Below are positions 20,863 through 32,320 of a stretch of 64,000 nt of DNA, piece by piece (within the stretch, counting starts at the first letter, position 1; each line of letters starts with the position of its first letter). The stretch spans positions 10,744,001-10,808,000 of the forward strand of contig OX621244.1 in assembly GCA_951640165.1 (NCBI GenBank), in the 5' to 3' direction. The translations under genes and the position numbers were made by a program. The DNA comes from Pseudoips prasinana. Lineage: Eukaryota; Arthropoda; Insecta; Lepidoptera; Nolidae. Under the pieces are notes generated by a model that was not told the origin of the DNA, made no database searches, and was given only the letters and a program-made list of their open reading frames with translations.

Positions 20863-21042
20863 CGTATGGTACCCGGAATTTATCACTTAGGACAACAAAT
20901 ATTGTACTTTCCAATGAAAGAAAAATAATTGTTTAATTTTGTGGGGTTTCTCCGAAATATAACCACAAATGTTCAATTTTGAGGTTAAGTGCACAACAAG
21001 TAGTCGCGTAGACAGAGAAACTAAAGTAGTCGTTAGAGTTTA
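20863..21042. other. 5' flank of the hAT element
   Basis: No feature recognised. It provides the left copy of the target site at 21043-21050. Confidence 0.4.
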
Positions 21043-23933
21043 GAGCGGCACAGGGTTGCCAACCCTGAAAAAAAATCCCTCGTACATATGCAGCTAAAAA
21101 TCTCGTATTTTGACTTTCAAACCTCGTACATTTATTATGCATCGAAAACGTGCTAAAACCAAAATTAAAGCATATTGAACTATTGGATTTAGGACGTTTT
21201 ACTCAATAAAATAAACTATTGCAAGTTTCCTACTAAATAAAACACCACTTTGTGTTGTATGTCAAAAAATCTTTATTAATTCTCAAGTAAAATCACACAA
21301 TTACATCTGCTCTCCAAATATGATGTCAGGAACATCCTCATTGTCATCGTCTTTTCTGCCGTATATTTTGTCTGTTGTCATGCGGCTATACATTTCTTTA
21401 GTGGGTTCAAAATTGACGCCGTTTCCAGTGAGAGTTGAACCTTTTGCGCTCTCTGCAGCAAGAAGTGTGCCGTTCACCGTTTCCACAGTTAGCCGGTTTC
21501 TTATCTCTGTCTTTATTAAATTGACTTTACTAAAAACCCGCTCGCAGTCAGCATTCGCATGGGGTAGGGACAGTGTAGATAGGGCAAAATGAGCCAGCTC
21601 GGAAAAGTCTTCAGCTTTCAGTAATTGAGCCCAAAACTTATCTGGCTCACTGATTTCATTCAACCCTTTAGGATGACGAGCTTGTGCATTGGGCAAACTC
21701 CTCCATTGATTGTCGATTATTTGTTTCTTTGCGTAATCAGCTGGTGCGATTATACGGGGGACCACCTACATAAGAGGCATAAGTGTAGGGAAATGGCTCC
21801 TAAAATCGTGGGAGAGCGCTGATGCAGGTTCAAAAACTTTTAGCTTTGACAAGACTGGATCTTCCATATTATATCGTTTTTTAATTTCGGTAGCTGCAAC
21901 TTTGTAGAAATTTTTGCAGCATGAGAAGAACTGTACTATATCTGGAGGCTGTCTGATCACATCTGGATGTTTCAAGAGCTCATACACTTTGACGCCAAGA
22001 TACATTGCAGCGTCATGGAGCTGATGACGCTGACTTTCAGGGTTTATTTCACCAAGATTTGGCCTCATAACATATTCGCGTTGTAAATAACGCAATAGGA
22101 TTTCCTGGTAAAGTGAACGAATTTTCTCATGCAAATTGTGAACAACTACTTTCTCGCTTTGAAATTCCAGATTGAATTTATTGAATAAAGGGAGTGACCA
22201 TTCAAGGAAACAGAAATAAAGTTTGTAGAACGGGTTGTTTAGTTTTTCGAGAATAAATACTGCTCGATTTCTTACATCGGCTCTTGCTCTATGTGCACGG
22301 TTTGTCGTAAAATCGATGAAAAAAAGACGTAGGGCCTCCCATTGCTCTAATATCCTTTCAATCGCTGATAATAAGGAAAGCCATCTTGTCTGTGATGGTT
22401 TCAGTATTTTGTGAGGCTCCACTGCAACAAACGACTGGAAGTTACGAAAATCAAATAGCCGTTTATCACTATGTTTAAAAAAGTTGTAGATATCTCTAGC
22501 CAGTTGTTCTACACCTTCAGGCAACTGTTTACAGGCTTCACTGGCACACAAATGGGCCCAGTGACAAACGCACTTCGTGATTATGATTCCTGCAAAATCA
22601 CGTATGAACCTTGTTTTTACGGAGTCGTTATCACCCATCATGACGTTACACCCATCTGATCCAAATCCGATTACATTTGTCAATGGAACATTACGGTTAG
22701 TCAACGAATCGATAAGAGCTCTATATAAATTTTCGGCATTCGCAGTAGGAATATCATCAGCATCAGGTGTTTCTTTAAAAACTTTGTAAAGCTCCCAAAA
22801 TGCGCTACATATCTTTTGAGCTTCTTGATCAAAATAGCGTACCACAACGCAAGCAGTTTTGACTGTCGAAACATCGGTCGTCTCGTCCGTCATCACCGAA
22901 AACTGATTATTTTGTAATTTTTGGGCTAAATCTGCTTTATGACCTTCTCCAAGAACGTTCTTTACCACACCTGTAATTTTGGTTCTTTTAAGTTCAATTA
23001 CCTTGATTAATTTAGAATCCGTCACGACTTCTTTTAATAAGTCAGTCAAATGGTCAGCAACCGAAAATGCTATGTTGTGCTCCGCAAAAAAAGCAGCAAG
23101 TTTAATTTCTGCACGAGCTTTTTGTTTATTTTGTGGAGTTAGACCTCTCTGGAATCCAAGCGATGTTAATGTCTGTGTTTTTCCACTGGATCCAGGTTTG
23201 TTGCTCAGGTGTTTCTTGGTAGAGGCATGAGTTTTTAAATTGGATAGTTCAGCTACCATTGACGTCCCTGGGCAATATGCACATTTAGCTTTTGTTATAT
23301 CATTGGTGTCTGGCAAAAGCCAGTCTTTAAATGTCGGATCCTTTAACCATTGCTGTCTAACATTTTGTACACGATGCTGCGATACTGTGTTACCTTCCTT
23401 TTTTCTTGTCCATCCACCTTTTTTGGGTAATTTTCTAGGCGGAGTCAAAGTAGGCGAACGGTCACTGTTTTCGTCGTTATCTCTCATAACGATACTTCTA
23501 TTACGCCACTAAACACGAACGAAACAACGAAAAGACCTTCTCTCTTAAAAATCTTCTATTTTACAAAAACTTCAATTAGCTACACGTACTAACGTAGTAC
23601 AGTTCGGACGTTTTGGAATGAAATTTCTAAACAGAGACATGAGTAATGCGATGAACGAAATGTTTTATTAGTTAGTCAGGGATTTCCCGGTTAGCGAGAT
23701 AGCTACCATAGACAATCATCGGGTAAATGTGGCAATGGAATTTTTGGCGTAAGAAGTTCCTACAAGTTCTGGTAGATGTCACTAGTTAGTTTTAACTATG
23801 TTCGTATGGCCATATTATCAAAATCTCGTACATAATTGTACGAGGTTGATAGTGACCTCGTACCTCGTACGGAAGACCACAAATCTCGTATTTGTACGAG
23901 GAACCTCGTACGGTTGGTAACTCTGGAGCGGCA
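21043..23933 (-). mobile_element. hAT DNA transposon with 8-bp target duplication
   Basis: The element spans 21051-23925 (2,875 bp). The flanking 8-mers at 21043-21050 and 23926-23933 are identical (gagcggca), the target-site length expected for hAT. Termini: left cagggttgccaacc, right ggttggtaactctg (reverse complement cagagttaccaacc), giving about 14-bp inverted repeats with two mismatches. Both subterminal zones hold several CTCGTAC/GTACGAG words (left near 21083-21130, right 23824-23912), likely transposase-binding sites. It carries one transposase gene on the minus strand. Exact TSDs, recognisable ends and a nearly intact gene suggest a fairly young insertion. Confidence 0.95.
21301..23487 (-). 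pseudogene. hAT transposase, one in-frame TAG
   Basis: Cuts and joins hAT elements in the nucleus. It starts at the ATG at 23485-23487; 573 codons run to a TAG at 21766-21768, and the same frame continues directly for 154 more codons to 21301. Visible features: basic N-terminus; BED-type zinc finger (C69, C72, H87, H93); first catalytic Asp in SVMTDETTD (D201); second Asp in GFGSDGCNVMMG (D278); CxxH block CVCHWAHLC (about 306-314). After the TAG come hATC dimerisation sequences, FWAQLLKAEDFSELAHFALS and NADCERVFSKVNLIKTEIRN, whose Glu is probably the third catalytic residue. Without readthrough, dimerisation and the third acidic residue are lost. No other frameshift is visible. A CAG-to-TAG change is a simple explanation. 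An unrelated domesticated gene is unlikely, given the TIRs and TSD. Confidence 0.93.
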
Positions 23934-25799
23934 TTGAATTGACATTTGTCTTGGCAAATGTTGCCAACCTCCTCCTTCTTTCCTACTTTTGGTTTTCCCA
24001 TAACTCCTTGTGAAAATCCCCAAAGAATCAGACCATCGATTTTTGTTAGAAATGTTAAAAAAATCTGCAAAGAATAACAAAAGATACCTACTATTTTATT
24101 GAAGTGAAATCTTCATAAGCAGTGTTGAGTAGTTTTTGGTAGGGCCAAAACTTATGGATTCGCGTTACTGATATACTTATCTGACCGCGTCACCAACACG
24201 CTAATATGACGTTCTAAAGTTTTTACTTCTTTCGCAGACTCCATGACTTGCTTGATTATTAAATCTATGAAACAGGATTTAATGACAGTTAGTTAATATG
24301 GATTAAACGGATAAAAATATAGGTAATGTTTACAAACCTGTGCATTTTAACATCACGAATTTTAGATTTCAAAAATTCACTTTTGTACCAAAGCAATGTG
24401 AGCACGAGATAGTATACGAAAGGTACTTTCATTCCCCAAACTGATAAGCACGTTGTAAAGTCTACAAAAAACCAGCCAGGCGGTTGGATTTATTGATCCA
24501 CCTGGTTAGTAGCTACCACACCTAAGGTGAAAAACAGTTTTGCTGTGTGAATTGAATTAAAAATAAACTACAAGGTTGATTATCAATATTTAAGCTATAA
24601 TATTCACTGGAAATTCTATAAAGTATCATCATTAGCTATAATTATGCTCTTAATATTAATTATATCAAAGATTCCCAACTCCAAAAATAATACCCTGAAT
24701 CAGGAAAGAATACAAAAAGGTGGCAGCACTAAGATTGATATAGGGCCAGGGAAAAACATGACATCCCTACATTTGATGTTTGGTAGTGTTTACAAGGTTT
24801 GTTAAACATAACAATAAACAAGTAGTTAATTGAATTATCACTAGAACAATACTTTGTTATCAGAAAGGAATATTAGTCAATAATTAGATATTTAATTGCA
24901 CATCACAAGCTCATTTAATCAATAAAACAATAAATACAATAATATTAAAAAAATATTCCTATTAAACTATTAATAGGCGTTGATATCTTCGTAAACGCTT
25001 AAAAATCAAGGAAATCTCGTTAAATATCTTTTATTATTGCAGAAATGAACCCCACAAAGTATTTTGGTCAAATTAACTGAGAAGTAATGTAAAATTATTT
25101 AAAAATTAATGAGAACTCTTTCATTTCTATACTCTTCGGATAAGGGTGGGACAGGATTGGGCAATAACCTTTGATCCTTTGCTAGATAAAGTGGATTTTA
25201 TGGCAACAGTAAAACTGCTGATTTGAGTAGAAATCATTAAGTAATATTTAACGTCTTCGCAGCCTCCTGAGAGAACACCTCACCTGTGCGGATTAGAGCT
25301 TTTGATAAATGTGTCTAATATTTAATTTAAATTTAATTAAATTTTAATGACATAATAGACGATATATATTGGTGATAATTGCTAGTCTTTATAGTGTGGT
25401 AAGTTTGACTTATTCTTTCTAGTACTATTCCTTGTTATTTCACGTACTCAGGATTATGATAGAAACCTAAAAATTTTTTTTTATATTTTAATTTGCTAAT
25501 AAACTAGTATTTGTACATATGACTGTACTTTTGTTTTTTTAAAATAATAATTATATTTCTCATTTAAACATATAAATAAATAGCTGACGCGGCAAACTTT
25601 GTTTTGCCACATAAATGATTTTTGGTGAATATCTTGGTAGTTAAATAAAAAATAGCTAACTTATTGTAAGTGTGTGGTCTATGATTGAAAGAGAAGCCTT
25701 GTGGAACGCTTTTGGTGATTACGGCCTATAAAAATAACAAAATGACAATCATTCATTTTGTAATTTATTCTGCAAATTGATGATAAATTTACTATGAGA
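23934..25799. other. No assignable feature
   Basis: About 1.9 kb of AT-rich DNA. The flank just after the hAT has 'ttggcaaatgttgccaacct', a small palindromic word. No gene, element end or RNA gene that I can support. Confidence 0.4.
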
Positions 25800-26030
25800 A
25801 CATAATTAACAAGAGAGTTGCACTGAGAAAGTAAAATAATAAGCATAAGTTTCACTGCTACGATCGATGCAGAGACAATAATAATGGCCGAAAACTGTGA
25901 AGGGAGTGAGAAAAAGCTTATTTAGTGAGAAAGACAGGAGTCCGGCGTCTTTGTCATCCCTACTCCGTGCTGTTTGCTGGGCGATACCGGTAGACGCCTG
26001 GCGGGGATAACTGATCAAACTTAGGGCATA
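25800..26030 (-). other. Unrecognised GC-richer open stretch
   Basis: The minus strand is open for 70 codons (26018 to 25806): MISYPRQASTGIAQQTARSR, then DDKDAGLLSFSLNKLF and a Cys/Tyr-rich end. Base composition is less AT-rich than the surroundings. It may belong to a dispersed element; I cannot name it and see no start-site or splice evidence. Confidence 0.25.
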
Positions 26031-26660
26031 AAAACAGTAAACGACCTATTCTATATACTAAGTCAAATACCTACATCTTATTGAGGTTCTAGCTCATCTA
26101 TAAAAATTAGAAGCATCCGGTCCAACATTTACCTTCACTTTTTCAAATCTTCTTTATTAACATACGACATTAAGTAACCTTTTAACTTAAACTTACTAAC
26201 CGAGCTTAAATTGGATTTGGTCCGCGTGATGACATGATATAGAATACAGTTGGCGACGCAATATTGGACAGGACCCGTAGCATATAACCACTTCCCTGCA
26301 ATTGCTTGACATTACATGCAACCTTAATTCTAAGTGCTCTGTGAACTAGTTTCATTTCCAAATTGATACTTAGAACATTATTTAATGTACAAGATAAATG
26401 TATATTAACCATATAAACTACTACTGATATAGAGTAGTCCTGAATATATATTTTTAAGAACTATAAAAAGTAGCTTGGAATCTAATATAATAATATAATA
26501 ATCTGCCACCATGTATAGGTATTTATTAAATATACAGAAAAATATTTATATATAACAATATTAAAATTTACAATAAAATAACTTTAGAATCTAAATAAAC
26601 TTAAGAATATTCTTAATTAACTACATTAGAAAGAAAAACTAAAACTACAAAAAAGTAAAT
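26031..26660. other. No assignable feature
   Basis: AT-rich; nothing recognised. Confidence 0.4.
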
Positions 26661-26960
26661 TATATAGCGGCGTAATTGCGGTACTTTGATAGGAAATTAC
26701 ATATTTGAGCCGTTAGGGGTCGAAACTCTTGGAACGTGGGGTCCGAGTGCCCATAGTCTCTACCGCCAGATTTCGCAGCGTTTGGTTGACGATTCCCGTG
26801 ACCAGTGGGCTGGCTTTTTCTTTGGCCAAAGAATTAGTTTAGCAATTCAACGTGGTAATGCAGCCAGTCTTCTGGGCACGTTTTCTCATGGCCTCGATTC
26901 GGAGGAATACTATGACGTCATCTGTAGTTAGTTATCATATAGATATATGATATATTATAT
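26661..26960 (+). pseudogene. Non-LTR retrotransposon ORF C-terminus (third LINE family)
   Basis: The plus strand encodes 81 codons (26686-26931) reading YIFEPLGVETLGTWGPSAHS, then LYRQISQRLVDDSRDQWAGF and FFGQRISLAIQRGNAASLLG. The 'ETLG.WG.SA', 'RL.D..GD.RA' and 'QRISLAIQRGNAAS' pattern is the terminal region of a family of insect RT polyproteins. After the stop, an AT-rich tail with TATA-like repeats follows (26935-26965). RT motifs are absent, so it is a 3' fragment. Confidence 0.7.
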
Positions 26961-27151
26961 ATACCTGTATTGTACATTTAATGTAGGGTGTGGACTAAGT
27001 CGTCGAAAAGACTTAAATCATATAATCTACTATTGATATACAGTAGTCCTGCATAATAATATGATTTTTCAAGTGTGGGCCTATTAAAGCTAGTACCAGT
27101 CTCGTTTATATATGATTTTAGTTTAGTTTTGACTGTTAGCCACGCTAGGTT
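26961..27151. other. No assignable feature
   Basis: Nothing recognised. Confidence 0.3.
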
Positions 27152-27790
27152 ATAATAATAATAATATCCTGGGACATTATTTACACACAGCCATCTGATC
27201 CCAAACCAAGCAGTGCTTGTACTAAGGTAACCAGATAACTGATATACTACATACACTACTTTTGTTTTATAATATATATATATATATATATATTATATTT
27301 AAATACATACTTATATAAATAATTACACCCAGACTCAGGACAAACAGACATATTCACGCACACAAATATCTGTCCTGGGTGGGAATCGAACCCACGGCCT
27401 CCAGCGTGAAAAAACACACAGCAATGACGCAATACTAGTTGTTTATATTTTATTTGAAGACATTTAAAGTGGTTGGAGTCGCAACCAAACGCTACTAGTC
27501 ATGATAATTTTGTAATTTAATTAAAAGTAGTTTTTATGCGCTATCGGAAGATCAGCGTTACAGTAATAATTATTATTTACTGTAACATTTGCTGAGGTAG
27601 ACGCCTTTGCTAGCAAGTACTTTTAATGTTGAATGCTTCATAAGTATTATGTAAACTAAACGCAATTAGTTATCTCGTCTTAGATGTAAACTATGTTAAG
27701 GATTATCTGTGCTTGTTGGGAATAAACCTTTTTATTTATTTTTATTTGTGAAAAGCAAACATTTGCCAACCACGCCAACAGGCCCAACAG
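27152..27790 (-). mobile_element. SINE (family B) split by a retroposon with 7-bp target duplication
   Basis: The SINE tail and middle lie at 27152-27412 and its head at 27748-27790 ('aaatgtttgctt' after 'ggcgtggttggc' on the minus strand). The 7-mer gtgaaaa occurs at both break points (27406-27412 and 27748-27754), so 27413-27747 is a clean 335-base insertion. A TA dinucleotide run (about 27270-27292) interrupts the SINE middle. Confidence 0.8.
27413..27747 (+). mobile_element. LINE 3' fragment inserted in a SINE
   Basis: A 335-base insert ending 'gggaataaacctttttattt', that is AATAAA plus a TTTA-rich tail, like the end at 19771-19860. It is flanked by the 7-bp duplication gtgaaaa, the signature of target-primed reverse transcription. 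Non-coding; a 5'-truncated LINE is the simplest reading, a processed transcript the alternative. Confidence 0.7.
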
Positions 27791-28628
27791 GTTATACTTG
27801 AAGTCGACTCAAAAAGATATAGGAAAGGACAAAGATGTGTCGTACTCTTAATAATCATCCGTTGCTGCCTGTTCTTTTGGTTAGGTATTTATTTCATAGA
27901 GTGTATACTATACGAACCTACAATATTTACTGATTAAATATATAAAACCGACGTATTTTTTTAGTAAACCGATTGAAATCAAATGGATATGGGTATGTTG
28001 CAAAACATTCCTTATTTCTTTTTCGATAAAAAAATCATCTACATCGTTTCACAAATAATGGAGAAATCAATAAAAATAAAAACATACAGTTAAGAAAATA
28101 CCTAATCTTTATATTTTTCTTGGAAAAATAAGTAGTATTTATTAAGTTGACAAATAAAATATCTTAAGTTATTGGTTTTCTCTCTCCAATAACTCCAATA
28201 ACTGCATTTCAATTTCCAATAACATTCAATCAAGCCAAAACTCTTTACAATGCAATTTTTAGATTTCATCGACAAACGTTTACAATTTTTTTTTATAAAA
28301 AAAAACCGTAACTTATACTAATGATTCTTTTCTCTAGTTGATAGTCTTAATAAGACTTTTTCACTCATTTAAATCAACTTTTAAACTTTCGCGTATCCTA
28401 ATTTGTAAATATAACAGATAATAACTCGACTAACCATAAAGGTTAGTCGCGTTAATACTTGTTCACAATGAAATCATTTAAATGAAGATAGTAGGTATCT
28501 AGTTATTTAATATTCTGTGATACTACAAATCATAATGTTTTTAACGAATTTTGTATACAGCGATCAATCGCAATGTACCTATGCGTGTTGCGTAAACAGA
28601 TGTTCTCTATGTCCTGTATATGTCTCTT
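27791..28628. other. No assignable feature
   Basis: AT-rich; nothing recognised. Confidence 0.4.
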
Positions 28629-28718
28629 ATAATCATCATCATATCAGCCGAAAGACGTCCACTGCTAGACAAAGGCCTCCCCCAAAGGCCTCCACAATTG
28701 CCGGTCTTGCGCTGTTCG
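28629..28718 (-). mobile_element. RTE-type LINE 3' tail fragment
   Basis: The minus strand reads 'gcgcaagaccggcaattgtg', 'gaggcctttgtctagcagtg' and 'gacgtctttcggctgatatg', then ATGATG. A direct match to the end of 16558-16872, without the frame-shifting base. Confidence 0.8.
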
Positions 28719-28724
28719 TCTATC

Positions 28725-28905
28725 TATGAGACTGGAAAGAGCACAGACAGTTTCACGTGCTCTCCGAGGCACAGACAACACTCCGGGCTCATATTGTAAC
28801 TTTTTCTTATAAAAGAAGACGAACAAAACTTTTGACCCGACATAGGATCCCAACTGAGATTGAATGCCTTGCCGCTAGACTGAGACAGTCTTTTGTTTTT
28901 GTCAG
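28725..28905 (-). mobile_element. Degraded SINE with the shared core (minus)
   Basis: Contains 'cgtgctctccgaggcacaga' (in reverse 'tgcctcggagagcacg', the core word of families D, E and the 5S-headed SINEs). A possible decayed tRNA-like head lies near 28840-28900. Boundaries uncertain. Confidence 0.45.
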
Positions 28906-28964
28906 TGGATAATCTAGACCTTAATAATATATTAAACACATATTAATCTGACTGTACTTTTAAA

Positions 28965-29185
28965 CGGGCGACTGCCTCATGATCTAGTGTAACCACAGAC
29001 AATTAGGTCCTGGGTTTCAATCCCGGGTCGTGTCAAGGATTGATTATGGGATATAACCGTTAAAGAAATAAAAAACTCAGTACCAGCTCGGAGTCTGGGT
29101 GTTGGGGGTATTTAGATCTTCGTGTCTCGGAGAGCAAGTAAATCCATCGGTCCTGTTACTGAATACTTTTCGGTCGTGCTTCTAT
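28965..29185 (+). mobile_element. Degraded tRNA-headed SINE with the shared core
   Basis: A tRNA-like head near 28970-29030 with B box 'gggtttcaatcccgggtc', and further on 'gtgtctcggagagcaagtaa' and 'atccatcggtcctgtt', decayed versions of the core found in family E. Confidence 0.5.
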
Positions 29186-29429
29186 CAGGAGGACATTATT
29201 ATTATTAATCTAACAAGATATCTAATGCAACGTAGGACTGATTTGCTAAGCTTGTCAATCTTTAGGTATAGAATGCATGTGAGCTGCTGCCTTTAATTTA
29301 GCATAAAATTTCTTGGCACTTGGTTTAGGCACATGATTAATTACGCTAACAACAAAATAAATCAGAGAAAAATGAAACATTAGTCAAGTTGGACCCGCGC
29401 TGTTTGTAGTCAACAACATTTATCAACTA
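29186..29429. other. No assignable feature
   Basis: Nothing recognised. Confidence 0.3.
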
Positions 29430-29603
29430 CTAGAGGTGCCCCGCCGTTTACCCGCGTTAAACTTTATAAATGATAGCCTATAAGATAATCCAGGGTGTCA
29501 GCTAATTCCATACCAAATTTTATTGAAATTGCTCCTGCCGTTTAGACGTGAAGAAGTAACAAACATACACACTCACACAGTCACAGACTCACAAACTTTC
29601 ATC
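29430..29603 (-). mobile_element. Helitron 3' part (family of 7915-8094)
   Basis: CTAG at 29430-29433 preceded by A. The interior matches 7915-8094 ('ataatccagggtgtcagcta', 'gccgtttagacgtgaagaag', 'caaacatacacactcacaca'). The 5' end is disrupted near 29603, where the palindromic mini-element sits. Confidence 0.7.
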
Positions 29604-29659
29604 TTTATGAGCAATGATGTTATAAGTAAAATTTTACTTATAACATCATTGTTTATGAG
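29604..29659. mobile_element. 40-bp perfect palindrome with 8-bp direct flanks
   Basis: Bases 29612-29651 are a perfect palindrome with no loop (20-base arms, starting caatgatgttataagtaaaa). The 8-mer tttatgag occurs immediately before (29604-29611) and immediately after (29652-29659). An 8-bp duplication around inverted ends that begin with CA looks like a hAT element reduced to two abutting terminal repeats. That interpretation is inference. Confidence 0.75.
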
Positions 29660-30091
29660 TGTGATTATTATTTCAGATAATTTAAGAATTTTCTTAATTT
29701 TACCATTTGTAATCAGATGAGAATTTTTTAAATCGCATTAGTAGGTTCTGAGATAGTCTCAGAGTTGAACTGAGTCAGACATATTTTTATGGCACCTTTA
29801 ACAATCGTTTAATACAAAAGTTTCTCTTAAAACAAAGATTAGCAACAACGTCGCGATCGATGATTTACGAATATAAATATATTTTTTTATTTTCTTTGTT
29901 CGCTGTGATCAGATAAAGATTCCTATGCACTAATTTAGAGAATGGACGCTGATTACCTAAGTCAACTGATACCCAATCTAAGAACTTGCTTAGTACATAG
30001 AAATTTTATCTCTATATTTTTCTGTAGGGTTTTAGTGTTATTGCCTGACTTGAAAGGCGTTACTTATGGAATGGCAAAATTATATTTGTTA
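29660..30091. other. No assignable feature
   Basis: AT-rich; nothing recognised. Confidence 0.35.
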
Positions 30092-30428
30092 CTAGATGTG
30101 CCCCGCGGTTTTGCCCGCGTTAAATTTTATAAATTATCATAGCTCCTCCCCCGTAGGTGATAGCGTGATAATATGAAGCCTATATGTTGACCCGACCTCT
30201 TAGTAATATTCATGCAAAATTTTAAGTAAATCCATGCAGTACTTTTTGAGTTTAGCCCGGACATACATACAGACAAACAGACACACAGACAAAAATTCTA
30301 AAAACTATATTTTTGGCTTCGACTTCGATAGTAGATCACGCCCCAAGTATCCTTTAAAAAAATATTCAATGTACAGTTTTGACTTTGCAACGATTTTATT
30401 ATATGTATAGATTTATTATATGTATAGA
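30092..30428 (-). mobile_element. Non-autonomous Helitron (family of 50035) with duplicated 5' end
   Basis: The minus strand begins TCTATACATATAATAAA and ends in CTAG at 30092, preceded by A. The 3' hairpin 'cgcgggcaaaaccgcgg' is well preserved. The 5' terminal 17 bases occur twice in tandem (ends at 30411 and 30428). The interior matches 50035-50358 ('ctcctcccccgtaggtgata', 'gacccgacctcttagtaata'). Confidence 0.8.
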
Positions 30429-32089
30429 TTTTTTTAAGTTATTTAGAGATCAGGCCATTGTACTGTGTTCTTTGTGTCATCTGAGGCTTCGCTAGTGTGT
30501 AGTTTAACATTTAAATTCTATTTACCCATACAATAATTACAACGGCTATTTGACAGGCAGTATGATTTCCGAGTGTATAAAATATTTACATTTAACTCCT
30601 TGTCAAAAATTGTTGTTGTATTGAACGCTATAAATCAAATCAAACAGCTCACAGTGTAAATTTTTTCATATTTAATTATTTTCACTGCTGGTGTTGCATT
30701 CTTAATCCGCAGAAATCGAATGTCCTCCGTCGAGTATGCGATGATAATCAAGACACGTTAATAATATTTATTTATTTATTGCATTCATGGGTGTTTTTAC
30801 AAAGGTATTTTAGTGAGTATACAGAAACAAACATTAACCCCGGAAGGGCACAGAAAATATAATATTTAAAAACAAGTATTAATATTAATTCACAATCTTA
30901 TAACATTATTTACTTAACTGTGTACTGAAGATATTATTGAGTATTGTGTAAAGTGCATTTGTATGATTATGTGTATGTGTGTGTGTGTGTGCGCGCGTGC
31001 GTGTGTACGAATATTATATTATATTTATTATTGGAAAGAAGTTCCTTATCGCGCATTGTGAAAGGGGGCTAGACGGAAAAAAATCTTACGAAAAGTTGTC
31101 ACGACACTTTTTGCAGCTGTGCGGCGTGCGCATGTTTCTCTGTCTGTCTCTCTCTCTTTTTCTTATAGAAAGCAAGCCAGATATTTTCATTTCTATTTCG
31201 CATTGAACAGTGTGGTGTCGCGACGATTATTTTTGTTGAGTGTATACAGGTTTTTGTGCATAATAAATAATAAGAAATAACTTCGTTCCATCCGGGTGTC
31301 CCTTGACACCTCTCAAGTTTTTTATATATAATATACGAGTTACAAACTCGTATATTATATTTTAATTGTATATATTGAATATGATCCCAATATTAAAAAT
31401 TAAATGTAAACAAGATAAATAATAAATATAATATAATATCCGTACGTATCGCACACACACATACACATAATCATAAAGAATATAGAAGATTTATTATAAA
31501 TAAAAAAATTGTTTACTCTGTTAAATGGGTTTCAGCCTCAAACTGTCACTGGATATCCGTAACAAAGTTGCCTCGTGCCCGTTCGGTCGACTTAACCGTC
31601 TTTCGCGTGTCACCTTCTGTCAAGAAAGCTTAGCGTGTTCCCCAGCACAACGGGCGGATCATAAGCTTAACAACTTTAGAGGGTAAAGTTTAAAATTACT
31701 GTTAAGTAAATATCAGCACGATTTCTCTTAACTCTAGTAGCCTCGTCTTATGTAAGTAATTAGAAATAGGAAGATATTATTTTTACGGGGTATCCATAGT
31801 AGAATTCTTTGGAGCTGGTCTCCAGTTAGATTTTAAATTCAAAGCCAAAACGGTATTTTTATTTGAAACTCGTATAAGATTCATACTTATAAATCGTGAT
31901 GATCTCTCACTGATCATCACAACTTCTAGGATACTTACTATAAATCTCGGGGTGAGGGTAAGGGTCAGCTACAGTAGAACAAATAATGTATTTAAGATCA
32001 GCACGTATACCGACTATTTTGGTAAAAGACACAGAAGTTATGTAGTTTAACTTTATAATAAATTTCTCCTAGTTTCTTATTAATAACGT
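30429..32089. other. No gene; GT repeat and a small hairpin
   Basis: AT-rich sequence with an imperfect (GT)n/(GC)n run at about 30968-31007. A 15-bp perfect inverted repeat with a 5-base loop lies at 31326-31340/31346-31360. No supported coding sequence. Confidence 0.5.
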
Positions 32090-32320
32090 AAACCTTAATA
32101 AAAACATGTTCAAGAACAAATTTAAAAAGTTTCTATTTAATTGTGTAGAAAACGACATAATATCAATAAATAGTGCCTAAGTAGACAATTGACGTATGAA
32201 AATTGGAAAAAGGGAGCTTCATCTGCCAAAAACCTGCTATGCCGTTTGGCAGAAGTATAATATGTATGTAAAGAATAAGTTAATTGTGAATAAACATATT
32301 TTGATTTTTTTTTCATGTCT
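32090..32320 (+). mobile_element. Possible LINE 3' end
   Basis: A short open stretch (MFKNKFKKFLFNCVEND, about 32105-32155) resembles the lysine-rich last residues of some jockey-like ORF2 proteins. A non-coding segment with 'gtgaataaacatattttgat' (AATAAA) follows. Weak on its own; family not determined. Confidence 0.3.

Noticed and set aside
21766..21768. Programmed UAG readthrough in the hAT transposase
   Set aside because: Possible in principle, but nothing around the codon marks a known readthrough signal; a simple nonsense mutation is more likely.
21320..23512. Several plus-strand frames of 60-90 codons inside the hAT element
   Set aside because: All lie antisense to the transposase and show no recognisable domain.
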